From: Pseudomonadota bacterium
GTDB taxonomy: Bacteria > Pseudomonadota > Alphaproteobacteria > Micavibrionales > Micavibrionaceae
Assembly (NCBI GenBank): GCA_029558635.1
Contig: JAKQEE010000151.1
Location: 1 to 64,000, forward strand
Direction of reading: 5' to 3'
Length of the DNA: 64,000 nt
Shown: in pieces, positions 18,861 through 27,949 of the stretch
Position numbering within the stretch: position 1 is the first letter of the stretch
How the letters are laid out: the number at the start of each line of letters is the position of its first letter
Notes under the pieces: generated by a model
The model's input: the letters and a program-made list of their open reading frames with translations, nothing else
What the model was told of the DNA's origin: nothing
Databases searched by the model: none
Position numbers and translations under genes: made by a program

Positions 18861-19678
18861 TGGTGCAGTCGACGGGTGAAAACCTTCCCGTGATCGGGAT
18901 TTCCTGTTCTGCCTTGACTTAATAAGGATTCCAACGGGTTTGATGAAATCTGTCATGGGGCGCATGAGGAGTTTCTGACGGCGGTTATTGCCCATTTTCC
19001 TTGCGTTCCGGTGTTGTTTCCAGCGGTGGCTGATTTGGGGCAAGCCGATTTGGAAGAGGTTGTTTCCTCATGGCTCGATATGGTTGATGGCGTTCTTTTG
19101 ACTGGCGGTACGGCCAATATTGATCCCGCGCATTATCAGGGTGAATTCGAGGAAGATCTCGATCTTCTCGATCCGAAACGTGATGCAACGGTTTTTCCAT
19201 TGATCCGGCAGGTTCTTAAAAAAAAGTTCCTTTTCTGGGAATTTGCAGAGGGTTGCAAGAGTTGAACGTGGCGTGTGGCGGATCGTTACATCCCAGACTG
19301 CATGAAGTCCCCGGACGAATGGATCACCGCGAGACTGCTTCCGATACTCTAGAGGGATTTTATCGGGACGTGCATGAGGTGGATGTTTCTCCCGACGGGC
19401 TGTTGGCTGGAATTTGTAGGAATAGCCGGATCGGGTTGCGTCATATGGTTAATTCGTTGCACCAGCAGGGGATCGACCGTCTGGCCGAAGGGGTGGTTGT
19501 TGAAGCCTTGGCCGAAGATGCGACCGTCGAGGCCGTATCGGTGCCAGATGCCGGTGTGTTTTGCATGGCTTTGCAATGGCATCCGGAGTGGGGGCATGAC
19601 ACCCACCCTTTGAATAAGGCTATTTTTGACAATTTTGCAGAGGCCGCCCGAAAAAGGCGTCGGGAACGTTCCTTGTAA
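18860..19678 (+). pseudogene. frameshifted class I glutamine amidotransferase-like (peptidase C26) gene
   Basis: Three frames together spell one protein like gamma-glutamyl-GABA hydrolase (PuuD type). Frame one starts MVQSTGENLPVIGISC and stops at two TAA codons near 18920. Frame two goes from FDEICHGAHEEFLTAVIAHF to VLLTGGTANIDPAHY. Frame three continues with LGICRGLQELNVACGGSLHP, including the catalytic cysteine, and FCMALQWHPEW with the catalytic His. The second junction is a run of eight A (19218-19225), a minus-one shift. The gene is probably dead, unless sequence errors or frameshifting restore it. Confidence 0.75.
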
Positions 19679-19768
19679 AAGGAATGGTAAAACAAGGGGT
19701 TTTGCTTGCAAATTCGTCCTATTTCGCCTATCACAGTCGCTTAATTAGCCCTGCAGGTTGGTGTTTAT

Positions 19769-20521
19769 ATGGCAATTGCTACGCTCATTGATATTGGCGT
19801 CATTCTTGTTCTTCTTGTTTCTGCCGGTGTGTCTTTCTTTCGCGGTCTGGTCCGCGAAGTGTTGACTATTGTCGGCGTGGTTGGCGGTGCGTTGGCTGCT
19901 TTGACGTTTGGTGGAACCCTCAAGCCAATCGTTTATGGCTGGTACGGGATCGAAGACGGCAAGGATGCCGGAAAATTGTTCGATATGATCCCGATGGAAC
20001 TGGCGGCCGATATTTCGGCCTATGCACTGATTTTTGTCGGGGTGTTTATGGTGCTGCAACTGGCCAGTCATTTTCTGGCGTCAATGCTCCATGCTATCGG
20101 CTTGGGTCCTGTGGACCGGACTTTGGGGGTGTTCTTCGGGGTGGCGCGCGGCGTTCTATTGCTCGGTGTTCTGTATCTTCCGTTCCATCTGGTTTTGTCC
20201 GATGAAAACAAGAAGGATTGGTTGTCGGGGTCTAAAACCATGTTCTATGTCGAGCCGGTGTCCGAGTGGCTGGCGTCGTTTATGCCCTCTGATGAGAAAG
20301 CGAAAGAAACGGTTACCGATGAAGCTCGCGACAAGCTTCGCGATATAGACATTCTGGGCGACAAAAAAATCTCGAACGAAGAAAAACAGGCTGCCGACAA
20401 AGATTCCGCTCCATCCCAGAACGGATATGATTCAAAAGAACGCGGCAGCATGGATACGCTGATTGACCAGATCAAACCCGCACAAGAAAACGGCCCGAAA
20501 AAAGGTGGATATAATGAATAG
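19769..20521 (+). CDS. cvpA: CvpA family membrane protein
   Basis: The product (250 residues) matches CvpA, an inner-membrane protein linked to envelope stability and once to colicin V production. It has four hydrophobic helices in the first 165 residues and the typical RGLVREVLTIVGVVGG and GPVDRTLGVFFGVARGVLLL. A long, charged, low-complexity C-terminal tail from about residue 175 is probably cytoplasmic and longer than usual. Its last bases overlap the start of purF by 8, as in many bacteria. Confidence 0.92.
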   Translation: MAIATLIDIGVILVLLVSAGVSFFRGLVREVLTIVGVVGGALAALTFGGTLKPIVYGWYGIEDGKDAGKLFDMIPMELAADISAYALIFVGVFMVLQLASHFLASMLHAIGLGPVDRTLGVFFGVARGVLLLGVLYLPFHLVLSDENKKDWLSGSKTMFYVEPVSEWLASFMPSDEKAKETVTDEARDKLRDIDILGDKKISNEEKQAADKDSAPSQNGYDSKERGSMDTLIDQIKPAQENGPKKGGYNE

Positions 20522-21944
20522 CTTTCAGATGGATATTTCTGATGACAGAATGCACGAAGAGTGCGGGGTGTTCGGTATCTTCGGGCATGAGGATGCATCG
20601 ACCCTTACCGCTCTCGGCCTTCACGCCTTGCAGCATCGCGGGCAGGAATCGTCAGGGATTGTGTCCTATAACGGGTCCGAATTTTTTGTTCATCGGGGGC
20701 TTGGTCTGGTGGACGATATTTTTAACGATCCGGCGGTGATCAACCGTTTGGCTGGAAATTGCGCAATCGGGCATAACCGTTATGCTACGACGGGCGAGAC
20801 ATTGTTGCGGAACGTTCAGCCTCTTTATGCCGAGCTGGCGTTTGGCGGGCTGGCTGTGGCGCATAACGGTAATTTGACCAATGCGGTTAAAATCCGCAAC
20901 GAGCTGACCGAACACGGTGCGATTTTTCAATGCACCTCGGACACGGAAGTTATCATCCATCTGGTGGCGCTTTCAAAAAAGAAAACCGTCCTTGACCGTT
21001 TGATCGATTCCTTGCATCAAATCGAAGGGGCTTATTCGCTCATCTGTTTTGCCGAAGGCCGGATGATCGGGGTGCGTGATCCGAACGGGTTCCGTCCGCT
21101 GGTGCTGGGTAAACTCGGTAAGGCGTATATTCTCGCGTCCGAAACTTGTGCGCTCGATATTATCGGGGCCGAGTTTGTGCGCGATATTGCGCCCGGTGAA
21201 ATGGTGGTAATTTCCAATGAAGGGATTCAGAGCCATCATCCGTTTGATGCGTCGCCGTCGCGTTTTTGTATTTTTGAATATATCTATTTTGCGCGTCCTG
21301 ACTCGATCATGGAAGGAAAATCCGTTTACGAGATGCGCAAGAAAATCGGTGCGGTGCTGGCGCAAGAATCGCCGTGCGAAGCCGATCTGGTTGTGCCCGT
21401 TCCGGACAGCGGTGTGCCTGCGGCCATTGGCTATGCACAAGAATCCGGACTGCCTTTTGAGCTCGGGATTATCCGCAACCATTATGTCGGGCGGACCTTT
21501 ATTGAGCCGACGCAGAAAATCCGCAATTTCGGGGTCAAGCGCAAACACAATGCCAATCGCGGAATGGTTGAAGGCAAGCGGATCGTTCTGGTGGACGATT
21601 CCATCGTGCGCGGTACAACATCGCGCAAGATTGTCGAGATGATGCGTCAGGCAGGGGCTAGGGAAGTCCATATGCGCATTTCTGCGCCGCCGATCACGCA
21701 TGGGTGCTATTACGGGATTGATACGCCGTCGCGTGAAGATTTGCTCGCGTCGAGTCACTCTGTTGAAGAGATTGCGAAATTTATCGGTGTCGAGTCTCTG
21801 GCCTTTATTTCCGATGACGGTCTGTATCGTGCCGTCGGCGAGCAAGGGCGTAATGCGAAGTCGCCGCAATATTGCGATGCGTGCTTTACGGGTGATTATC
21901 CCGTGTCGCTGGTGGACCAGATCATGCTCAAAAAGGCGTGTTAG
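20514..21944 (+). CDS. purF: amidophosphoribosyltransferase PurF
   Basis: PurF (476 residues) makes phosphoribosylamine from PRPP and glutamine, the first step of purine synthesis. A short propeptide precedes the catalytic cysteine in HEECGVFGIFGHEDA. The glutaminase domain continues with HRGQESSG and GHNRYATTG, and the PRPP-binding VLVDDSIVRGTTSRKIV lies in the C-terminal domain. The ATG at 20514 follows AAAGGTGG and overlaps the cvpA end; an ORF from 20463 is an upstream extension without a binding site. Confidence 0.97.
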   Translation: MNSFQMDISDDRMHEECGVFGIFGHEDASTLTALGLHALQHRGQESSGIVSYNGSEFFVHRGLGLVDDIFNDPAVINRLAGNCAIGHNRYATTGETLLRNVQPLYAELAFGGLAVAHNGNLTNAVKIRNELTEHGAIFQCTSDTEVIIHLVALSKKKTVLDRLIDSLHQIEGAYSLICFAEGRMIGVRDPNGFRPLVLGKLGKAYILASETCALDIIGAEFVRDIAPGEMVVISNEGIQSHHPFDASPSRFCIFEYIYFARPDSIMEGKSVYEMRKKIGAVLAQESPCEADLVVPVPDSGVPAAIGYAQESGLPFELGIIRNHYVGRTFIEPTQKIRNFGVKRKHNANRGMVEGKRIVLVDDSIVRGTTSRKIVEMMRQAGAREVHMRISAPPITHGCYYGIDTPSREDLLASSHSVEEIAKFIGVESLAFISDDGLYRAVGEQGRNAKSPQYCDACFTGDYPVSLVDQIMLKKAC

Positions 21945-21946
21945 TT

Positions 21947-22675
21947 ATGTCTCAAAGACTCTCCGGTCGGGTGGCGTTGATTACGGGGGCTTCGCGCGGG
22001 ATCGGGGCTGCGGTGGCGCGGTTGTTTGCGCGTGAAGGGGCGCATGTCATTTTGATGGCGCGGTCCAAAGCGGGACTTGAAGAGGTTGACGATCAAATCC
22101 GCGCCGCGGGCGGCGAGGCCACGTTGATGCCGTTTGACCTCACCAAGATCGACGATCTCGAAGCTCTGGGTCCAACCATTCTGGAGCGGTTCGGCAAGCT
22201 TGATATTTTTGTGGCCAATGCGGGTGTGCTCGGGACCCTTACCCCTGTGTCGCATTCCAAGATGAAAGACTGGAAAGATACATGGACCACCAACGTTCTT
22301 GCCAATGTGCAAATGATCCGCACGCTCGAACCTTTGCTTAAGGCATCTGATGCGGGGCGGGCAATGGTGGTCGGGTCCGGTATAGGGTTGAACCCGACGG
22401 CGTTTTGGGGCGAATACGGGGTCAGCAAATCGGCGGCGATGTTTTTGTTTCAGACATGGGCTGAAGAAACCAGGCAAACCAATTTGCGCGTCAATGTTGT
22501 GCGGCCGGGGATTGTCGATACTGAAATGCTCGCCAAGGCTTATCCGGGCGGGGCGCAAGGGATTGGGAAAAAACTTCGCACGCCTGACGAGGTCGCACCG
22601 ATGTTTCTGGAGCTGGCTTTGCCATCTTGTGAGCGGCATGGCGAGTTGGCCGAACCTGAAGATTACGGCTTATAA
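21947..22675 (+). CDS. short-chain dehydrogenase/reductase
   Basis: The protein (242 residues) is a classical SDR. It shows the cofactor motif TGASRGIGAAVA, NAG in VANAGVLG, a serine in the GSG block and the catalytic YGVSK. The product is an NAD(P)-dependent oxidoreductase of unknown substrate. The start lies two bases after the purF stop, so it is probably cotranscribed. Its last 13 bases overlap the end of the convergent epimerase gene. Confidence 0.9.
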   Translation: MSQRLSGRVALITGASRGIGAAVARLFAREGAHVILMARSKAGLEEVDDQIRAAGGEATLMPFDLTKIDDLEALGPTILERFGKLDIFVANAGVLGTLTPVSHSKMKDWKDTWTTNVLANVQMIRTLEPLLKASDAGRAMVVGSGIGLNPTAFWGEYGVSKSAAMFLFQTWAEETRQTNLRVNVVRPGIVDTEMLAKAYPGGAQGIGKKLRTPDEVAPMFLELALPSCERHGELAEPEDYGL

Positions 22676-23655
22676 TAGGTCTTGTACCATTCCACAAATT
22701 TATGGAGTCCGTCTTTCAAACTTGTCGAGGGTTTGAATCCGGTAAGTTTGGTCAGTGGGTCCATGTCGGCATAGGTGGAATACACGTCACCCGGTTGCAT
22801 CGGCAATAGATTCCGTTCTGCCTTGATCCCGATTTCGTTTTCCAACAGCGAGATCATCTTCATCAAATCTTCGGGCTGGTTGTTGCCGATATTATAGAGC
22901 GCGTGCGGTGTGCCATTTTCTGGTTTTGGCGGCAGAGGCAGAAGGCGGACAATGCCTTCGACAATGTCGTCGATATAGGTGAAGTCGCGTTTCATGTCGC
23001 CAAAATTATAGATGTCGATGGGTTTACCCGCATAGATATTCTGCGTGAATTTGAAGTAGGCCATGTCGGGGCGGCCCCATGGTCCGTAGACAGTAAAAAA
23101 GCGCAGACCTGTGGCCGGAATGCCGTAGAGATGGCTGTAAGTGTAGGCCATCAATTCATTCGATTTCTTGGTGGCAGCGTATAGCGAGACTGGATTGTCC
23201 ACGTGGTCGTCGGTTGAAAACGGAACCTTGGTGTTCGCGCCGTAAACGGAGCTCGATGACGCATAGAGCAAATGGTCGACTCCGGTATGCCGGCAACCTT
23301 CAAGAATATTCAGAAACCCGACGACATTGCTATCAATGTAAGCGTGCGGGTTTTCAATAGAATAGCGGACGCCCGCTTGCGCGGCCAAGTGAACCACCAG
23401 TTTCGGCTTTTCTGTTTTAAACAGCTTTTCCATGCCCTCGCGGTCGGCAAGGTCGAGGCGGTGGAAGGTGAAATTCCCCGGTTTGGCCAGTTCGGCGAGG
23501 CGCGCTTCCTTCAGTTTCGGATCGTAATAGGCGTTGACGTTATCAAGGCCGATGATACGGGAATCGGGGTAGAGGGCGCTCAGGCGTAAAGTCAGATGAA
23601 AGCCGATAAATCCGGCGGTCCCTGTGACGAGAATGGTGTTCGTTTTTGCTGTCAT
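22663..23655 (-). CDS. NAD-dependent nucleotide-sugar epimerase
   Basis: The 330-residue product is an extended SDR close to UDP-glucuronate 4-epimerases. It has TGTAGFIGFHL at the N-terminus, LDNVNAYYDPKLKEARLA, HLAAQAGVRYSIENP, SSSSVYGAN and the catalytic YAATKKSNE. The likely substrate is a UDP-sugar for surface polysaccharide, but the exact sugar cannot be told. Its 3' end overlaps the SDR gene. The gene stands alone on its strand in this part. Confidence 0.93.
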   Translation of the reverse strand: MTAKTNTILVTGTAGFIGFHLTLRLSALYPDSRIIGLDNVNAYYDPKLKEARLAELAKPGNFTFHRLDLADREGMEKLFKTEKPKLVVHLAAQAGVRYSIENPHAYIDSNVVGFLNILEGCRHTGVDHLLYASSSSVYGANTKVPFSTDDHVDNPVSLYAATKKSNELMAYTYSHLYGIPATGLRFFTVYGPWGRPDMAYFKFTQNIYAGKPIDIYNFGDMKRDFTYIDDIVEGIVRLLPLPPKPENGTPHALYNIGNNQPEDLMKMISLLENEIGIKAERNLLPMQPGDVYSTYADMDPLTKLTGFKPSTSLKDGLHKFVEWYKTYYKP

Positions 23656-23786
23656 GATCTGTAAGCTAATGATTTTATGCTGGAAATCAATGTTAATTCC
23701 ATCTTAAGGGAATCATGGCAAAGTGGGGGTAATAAAAAGGGAGAAAACCCCCCAAAAAGAAAAATACTGAGTAGAGGGCGTGTGTG

Positions 23787-24080
23787 ATGTTTAGCCAATG
23801 TGACTTTATATTGGGCGAAAATGATTCGATTGTGATCGTGGTGCCGGGACAATTGCCAAAGGATATGCCTTTGACACTTGAAGTTCATAATCGTGCGATT
23901 GTGTTCCGCTCCGGCGACGATCCGATTGCCGATGTGGCGTGTGAGCACAGAGAAATTCTGCAACGCTTGGTCACGAAAACCAAAGTGGGGATGGTGGAGT
24001 TCCTGAACGGAATCCCGAAATTTCCGGCCTACATTTCGGCTGTTGCCAATATTGAAGTTATGATCGAGGCTGCGGCCTAG
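23787..24080 (+). CDS. hypothetical protein
   Basis: The 97-residue product begins MFSQCDFILGENDSIVIVVP and looks like a small cytoplasmic alpha/beta protein. No family was recognised. The ATG follows a GAGGGCG site, and a GTG directly before it is in frame. It lies alone between the epimerase gene and another small unknown gene. Confidence 0.55.
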   Translation: MFSQCDFILGENDSIVIVVPGQLPKDMPLTLEVHNRAIVFRSGDDPIADVACEHREILQRLVTKTKVGMVEFLNGIPKFPAYISAVANIEVMIEAAA

Positions 24081-24126
24081 TATAAGTATGTATAAGCAAG
24101 TGCACAGGGTTGCGCAGGGGGAATGA

Positions 24127-24384
24127 ATGAGTGTTAAAAAAGGCGATCTGGTCGGAGCAAAGCTTGGCGAGATTGCAAAGATTATCAGTAATGACCCCAA
24201 CGGGGTGCGGGCAAGCGCCTGTGCGGATGCTTTGGCCCATCAGGGGTGCGATGTTACGATTGCCGGTGCCGATCCTTCTTCCAATGTGTTCCGTTTTAAT
24301 ACGGCTTCCGTCAGAGACCGCGGAATTCCAACGGTCCAGTCTCCCTCCCCCGCTCCGGGGCTTCACTTCGATAGTCTGGGCTGA
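24127..24384 (+). CDS. hypothetical protein
   Basis: This is an 85-residue protein, starting MSVKKGDLVGAKLGEIAKII. The end is rich in S and P. No family was recognised. AGGGGG lies just before the two possible ATG codons. It may form one transcript with the 97-residue gene before it. The 164 bases that follow have no gene. Confidence 0.5.
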   Translation: MSVKKGDLVGAKLGEIAKIISNDPNGVRASACADALAHQGCDVTIAGADPSSNVFRFNTASVRDRGIPTVQSPSPAPGLHFDSLG

Positions 24385-24548
24385 TTCGCGCAACTCCCGT
24401 TACGAAAAATCTATAACCCTTTGAGATTCCTGAAAATTTAGGGATTGTATAAAATTGTAATTAAACTTAAAATGCTTTTAAGCCGCATCGGCTAACATGT
24501 CTTTATATTCTTTTTGCTATTTTATACTGTTTTTTTGGGAAGTTCGTT

Positions 24549-25082
24549 TTGGCAGCTGGGTCGTTCGATTTTAGGTCATTTCAAAAGTATTTTACGCCGC
24601 AAGCGTCAGATGACCTGAACCGTTTTCTTGAAAAAGTACCGCAGAATGCAGGGCAGGGGGCCTTGGTTGCCGCAGGGATATCGTGGGCGATGGTTGCGGC
24701 TTTGGGGCTTTTTACGGTCATGCAGTTGCAACAGCTTACGGATTTGCGCGCGAAGCTTCTTGAAAGCGAGGCGCTGAAGCCCGCTGTTCCGGTTGTCAGT
24801 TTGCAACCCGTGGCGGTCAAGCAGATCAAGGATTTTTCCGAAAATTTCAAAACTATTTATCCCGGTATGGTTGTGAATGCCAATGCGGGGGCTATTAGCA
24901 TTCAATCCAAACAAACCTCTGATTATGGCAAGTTTCGCGAGGCGGTCGGCCATGTCGTCAATGGCGGGGTTGGATGGCACGTCAGCGTCGAGACATTTTG
25001 TGTCGGTCGCGAGTGCAAGCAGAATTCTTTGGATGCAAAGTTGAAAATCGAAAGTCTTAAGATTGACAAACCGTCAAGCTAG
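24549..25082 (+). CDS. membrane-anchored protein in pilin-like locus
   Basis: The product of 177 residues has a cytoplasmic N-terminal part of about 40 residues, one transmembrane helix (GALVAAGISWAMVAALGLF) and a periplasmic part with a short coiled-coil and a small globular domain. This layout is like PilO/GspM-type accessory proteins of type IV pilus and type II secretion systems, but sequence similarity is not evident. The predicted start is a TTG at 24549. It is 43 bases before the pilin-like gene and is probably cotranscribed. Confidence 0.65.
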   Translation: MAAGSFDFRSFQKYFTPQASDDLNRFLEKVPQNAGQGALVAAGISWAMVAALGLFTVMQLQQLTDLRAKLLESEALKPAVPVVSLQPVAVKQIKDFSENFKTIYPGMVVNANAGAISIQSKQTSDYGKFREAVGHVVNGGVGWHVSVETFCVGRECKQNSLDAKLKIESLKIDKPSS

Positions 25083-25125
25083 GATACCATGTTAACCTTA
25101 AATGAAGCCAAACTGGAGTGATAAA

Positions 25126-25866
25126 ATGATGACATTCTCGAACAAAGCCGGATCTGATCGGCGTACCGAACAGGGGAACGTTCTGTTCCTTATTCTGATT
25201 GCTGTGGCGTTGTTTGCAGCCCTTTCCTATGCCGTGACCCAATCGACCCGTTCGGGCGGCGGAGATGCCGGTCGTGAAACCTCGCTGATCAACTCGGCGC
25301 AGATTACGCAATATCCGGCTTCGATCAAAACGGCTATTACCCGTATGATCATCAGCCTCAGCGTTGACCCGGCTACTCTGGAGTTCAACCCCCCTGCCGA
25401 TCTTGGAAGCTTGACTCAAGCAACATACGGTGTATTCAACCCTGCTGGTGGTGGTGCGACTTATACCGAGGCTCCTTCTTCGGTTATGGCAGCCGGTACG
25501 CCTGGGGTCTGGCGCTTCAACTCTGAAAACGAAATTTTCAATATCGGGACCGATGGAGCCCCTTCGACTTCTTCTGCCGATATCATTGCTTTCCTGCCGG
25601 GTGTATCTCAAGCGATTTGTGAGCGTATTCACAGCCAGTTGGGCATTTCGACAACCATTCCGACGGAAGCTGGTGTTGTTCTGGATACGGCTGCAACCTT
25701 TACGTTGGCTGACAACATGACCAGTGCCAACACCGGTATCGGTGCGGGTGGCGCAATTATCGGTGATCCGACTTTGACTGTTACGACTTTGAACGGTCAG
25801 CCACAGGGCTGTTTCCAACAACCGGCCAGCACCTACATCTACTACCACGTTCTGGTAGAACGGTAG
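25126..25866 (+). CDS. pilin-like membrane protein, paralogue B
   Basis: The 246-residue product has the leader MMTFSNKAGSDRRTEQ, the hydrophobic helix NVLFLILIAVALFAALSY and a soluble domain with blocks shared with the protein at 11462 (YGVF, GGATY, AFLPGV). It fits a prepilin or pseudopilin, again without Glu at +5. The start at 25126 follows GGAG by eight bases; a longer frame from 25102 adds eight residues. It ends at a strong terminator and follows the membrane-anchored protein. Confidence 0.8.
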   Translation: MMTFSNKAGSDRRTEQGNVLFLILIAVALFAALSYAVTQSTRSGGGDAGRETSLINSAQITQYPASIKTAITRMIISLSVDPATLEFNPPADLGSLTQATYGVFNPAGGGATYTEAPSSVMAAGTPGVWRFNSENEIFNIGTDGAPSTSSADIIAFLPGVSQAICERIHSQLGISTTIPTEAGVVLDTAATFTLADNMTSANTGIGAGGAIIGDPTLTVTTLNGQPQGCFQQPASTYIYYHVLVER

Positions 25867-25902
25867 ACGTTGGACGTTCTATCCGGTTTGGCTGAGTTTT
25901 AT

Positions 25903-25935
25903 AAAAAGCCCGGGGTGTTCGTCTCGGGCTTTTTT
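25903..25935 (+). terminator. terminator within pilin-like locus
   Basis: AAAAAGCCCG (25903-25912) pairs with CGGGCTTTTT (25925-25934), and the T-run continues to 25935. It lies between paralogue B and the third pilin-like gene. Confidence 0.8.
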
Positions 25936-25957
25936 ACTTAAAGGAAGGCAGATATCC

Positions 25958-26668
25958 ATGAATACGCAAAGAGGCAGCGCCCTCATCTATATTCTGATTG
26001 CTGTTGCGCTTCTGGCGGCGCTGACGGTCAGTTTGATGGAGCCTTCAGGGCAGCAGACCCAAAGCCAGAATGCAACGAATCTTGTTAGCGAGATTGATGG
26101 GCAAATCGGTTTTATTACCTCGGCCATTTCCGAATGTGCGTTGACCCATCCCGATCAGGATTCGGAATTGACAACAACCGAGCAGGAAAACGCACCCTAT
26201 CCGATCAACCCCAGTGATCCGTATTTTGACGGGCAGTCGGCAACGCCGGGGACAGACCCTGACGATACGGTCCAGTATATACGCTGCCCGGGGAATCCGG
26301 GCGGGGACGGTCCCAACAATCAGGATCACGCCCGTATTTTCGGCGGAAGTTCCGGCAAATTTCTCCCCCCCCATCCGACGTTGTTCGGCGATTGGGAGTA
26401 TTATAACGGTGCCGACGGTGTGGCTATTACGATTGTCAGCGACAAGACCGATTCCTACATCGAAAGCGCGTTGCAAAAGCTTGATGGCAAGTTTTCTGAT
26501 TGTGAGTCCGAAGTCATCGACCGCCGCTCTGCCGGGGCCTTGGCCATCACCAACGATACGACGCCTGGGGCTACGGGTGCGCGGGAATGTCCGGAGAGCA
26601 GCATTTGTTTCCGTTACTGGATTATATTGAAACCGACGGCGATTCACCAAGATGCGGGATGCCCCTAG
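25958..26668 (+). CDS. pilin-like membrane protein, paralogue C
   Basis: The 236-residue product has a short leader (MNTQRG), a hydrophobic helix SALIYILIAVALLAALTV and a long exported domain with several cysteines (ECALTHP, IRCPG, SDCES, ARECPESSICF). The helix resembles that of the paralogues at 11462 and 25126 but the rest is more divergent. AAAGGAAGG precedes the ATG. It may be a minor pilin-like subunit of the same surface structure; this is inference. Confidence 0.75.
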   Translation: MNTQRGSALIYILIAVALLAALTVSLMEPSGQQTQSQNATNLVSEIDGQIGFITSAISECALTHPDQDSELTTTEQENAPYPINPSDPYFDGQSATPGTDPDDTVQYIRCPGNPGGDGPNNQDHARIFGGSSGKFLPPHPTLFGDWEYYNGADGVAITIVSDKTDSYIESALQKLDGKFSDCESEVIDRRSAGALAITNDTTPGATGARECPESSICFRYWIILKPTAIHQDAGCP

Positions 26669-26699
26669 TATTTAGTTAAAATTGTATGGAAAGTTAAAT

Positions 26700-26905
26700 G
26701 GGCGTTGAGATGTGTTTGTTAGGATGAACCCATCGTCGCGTGGCGGTGAAGAGATTAAATCCAGACAGATACAACGACATGGAATGATCCTTCGCTTTCT
26801 GCCCGAGACGTCCCGGACAAACGGGTTTGCTTCGTGAGACGCAAGCGACACTTCTGGGGGGATGTGTTTAAAAAGAAGGCAGGTTTGCGTTGCAAGCCTG
26901 TTTTT
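26700..26905 (+). ncRNA. candidate structured small RNA
   Basis: The 295-base gap between two genes (26669-26963) has no ORF with support, yet contains several stable hairpins and ends in a strong intrinsic terminator. Hairpins include CCCG/CGGG near 26812-26825 and GCTTCGT/ACGcAAGC near 26829-26846. The sequence could not be matched to 6S, tmRNA, SRP or RNase P RNA. The 5' end is unknown; 26700 is a guess. Confidence 0.4.
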
Positions 26906-26910
26906 CTTTT
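26880..26910 (+). terminator. terminator of candidate small RNA
   Basis: CAGGTTTGC (26880-26888) pairs with GCAAGCCTG (26892-26900) around GTT, followed by TTTTTCTTTTT. The A/G-rich sequence before the stem can pair with the T-run, as in strong intrinsic terminators. Confidence 0.85.
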
Positions 26911-26963
26911 TGGTGTCTATTCCCTGTCCTTATCCTATCGGCTATACTGGAAAGTGAGGTCGG

Positions 26964-27893
26964 ATGTTTGTCGCGAGGGTTTTTGTGGAACTTAATACAA
27001 CATTGCTGCGTGAGCGTTTTGTCATTCGTGATCTTGCGAGTGTTGAAGCAGGGGTTCCCGAGTCTGTTGTGGCCATGAGCAACCGCATTGTGGTTCCTTT
27101 GGTCAGTCGCAGTAGCGGAAGGGCGGAGACCTTTGTCATCCGCTCGCGGATCATGCATTCGGCCATTCGTATGGCTGCACAGATTATACAGATTTTCGCC
27201 AGTTACGGCCCGTTGATGACGAGTTTCGAGCCGGTTGATTTTGGTGAGTTGTGGCAGCGTTGCGATTCCGATCATGACAGGATTTATGACGAAAATCCTT
27301 GGATATGTGTTTATTACAATGCCAAGCCGGTGTTTGAGTCCGGCAAGCGCCATCCCTTTCTCGATGTGATTGAAAAGTGCGATCTTAGAACTCCGGGCAA
27401 TTATGACGGGGCGTTGACCATTGCCGAAGACACATTCAAAAAGATGGGACGGCAGGTTTCCATTTCCCACAATTCCAATATCGGAATGGTCGTCAATATC
27501 AAACAGGATATCGGGCGTTGCGGAATGATCTTGCGTAATCCCCACAAGGGAACGACATTCAACTATGTTGCCGAGAAGCGGGAGGGGGGAGAAAACGTCA
27601 ATTCAGCATTGTGTTTGAATGCATGTGCCGATTTTCTGGATGGAATCCAGTTGGCGGTGCGGTTGGGAATGAGCACCGAGAAGCACCGTCATGGATTGAT
27701 CGCTGCGGAATCTCCAGAAGTGCGGGAAATGCAGTCAGCCCGCGAGCGGCTTGAAACAATCTCCCGGGAAATCAAGGAGTTTGAAAACAGATTCGATGTC
27801 CGTTACCGTCTGGAGCGACCGGATTTCAAGGTATTGGCGCGTGAGGCGGAATTGTTCCAGAAGCAGTTGATTGACTCAGGGCATAGGTCTTGA
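26964..27893 (+). CDS. hypothetical protein
   Basis: The 309-residue protein has no recognised domain. It appears cytoplasmic, with mixed alpha/beta blocks and a charged helical end (ERLETISREIKEFENRF). Residues such as SISHNSNIGMVVNIKQDIG and GMILRNPHKGT look structured, but no catalytic motif is seen. GAGG precedes the ATG at proper distance. It ends at a bidirectional terminator shared with acnA. Confidence 0.65.
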   Translation: MFVARVFVELNTTLLRERFVIRDLASVEAGVPESVVAMSNRIVVPLVSRSSGRAETFVIRSRIMHSAIRMAAQIIQIFASYGPLMTSFEPVDFGELWQRCDSDHDRIYDENPWICVYYNAKPVFESGKRHPFLDVIEKCDLRTPGNYDGALTIAEDTFKKMGRQVSISHNSNIGMVVNIKQDIGRCGMILRNPHKGTTFNYVAEKREGGENVNSALCLNACADFLDGIQLAVRLGMSTEKHRHGLIAAESPEVREMQSARERLETISREIKEFENRFDVRYRLERPDFKVLAREAELFQKQLIDSGHRS

Positions 27894-27902
27894 AACGGGA
27901 AT

Positions 27903-27936
27903 AAAAAAACCGGAGATTCTTATCTCCGGTTTTTTA
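27903..27936. terminator. bidirectional terminator between 26964 gene and acnA
   Basis: ACCGGAGAT (27909-27917) pairs with ATCTCCGGT (27922-27930). A-run and T-run on either side make it active in both directions. Confidence 0.85.
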
Positions 27937-27949
27937 TTTTTTCTAAATT

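Noticed and set aside
26700-26910. 6S RNA, tmRNA, SRP or RNase P RNA at this place
   Set aside because: None of the signature elements of these RNAs could be found; the region is therefore left as an unassigned candidate.
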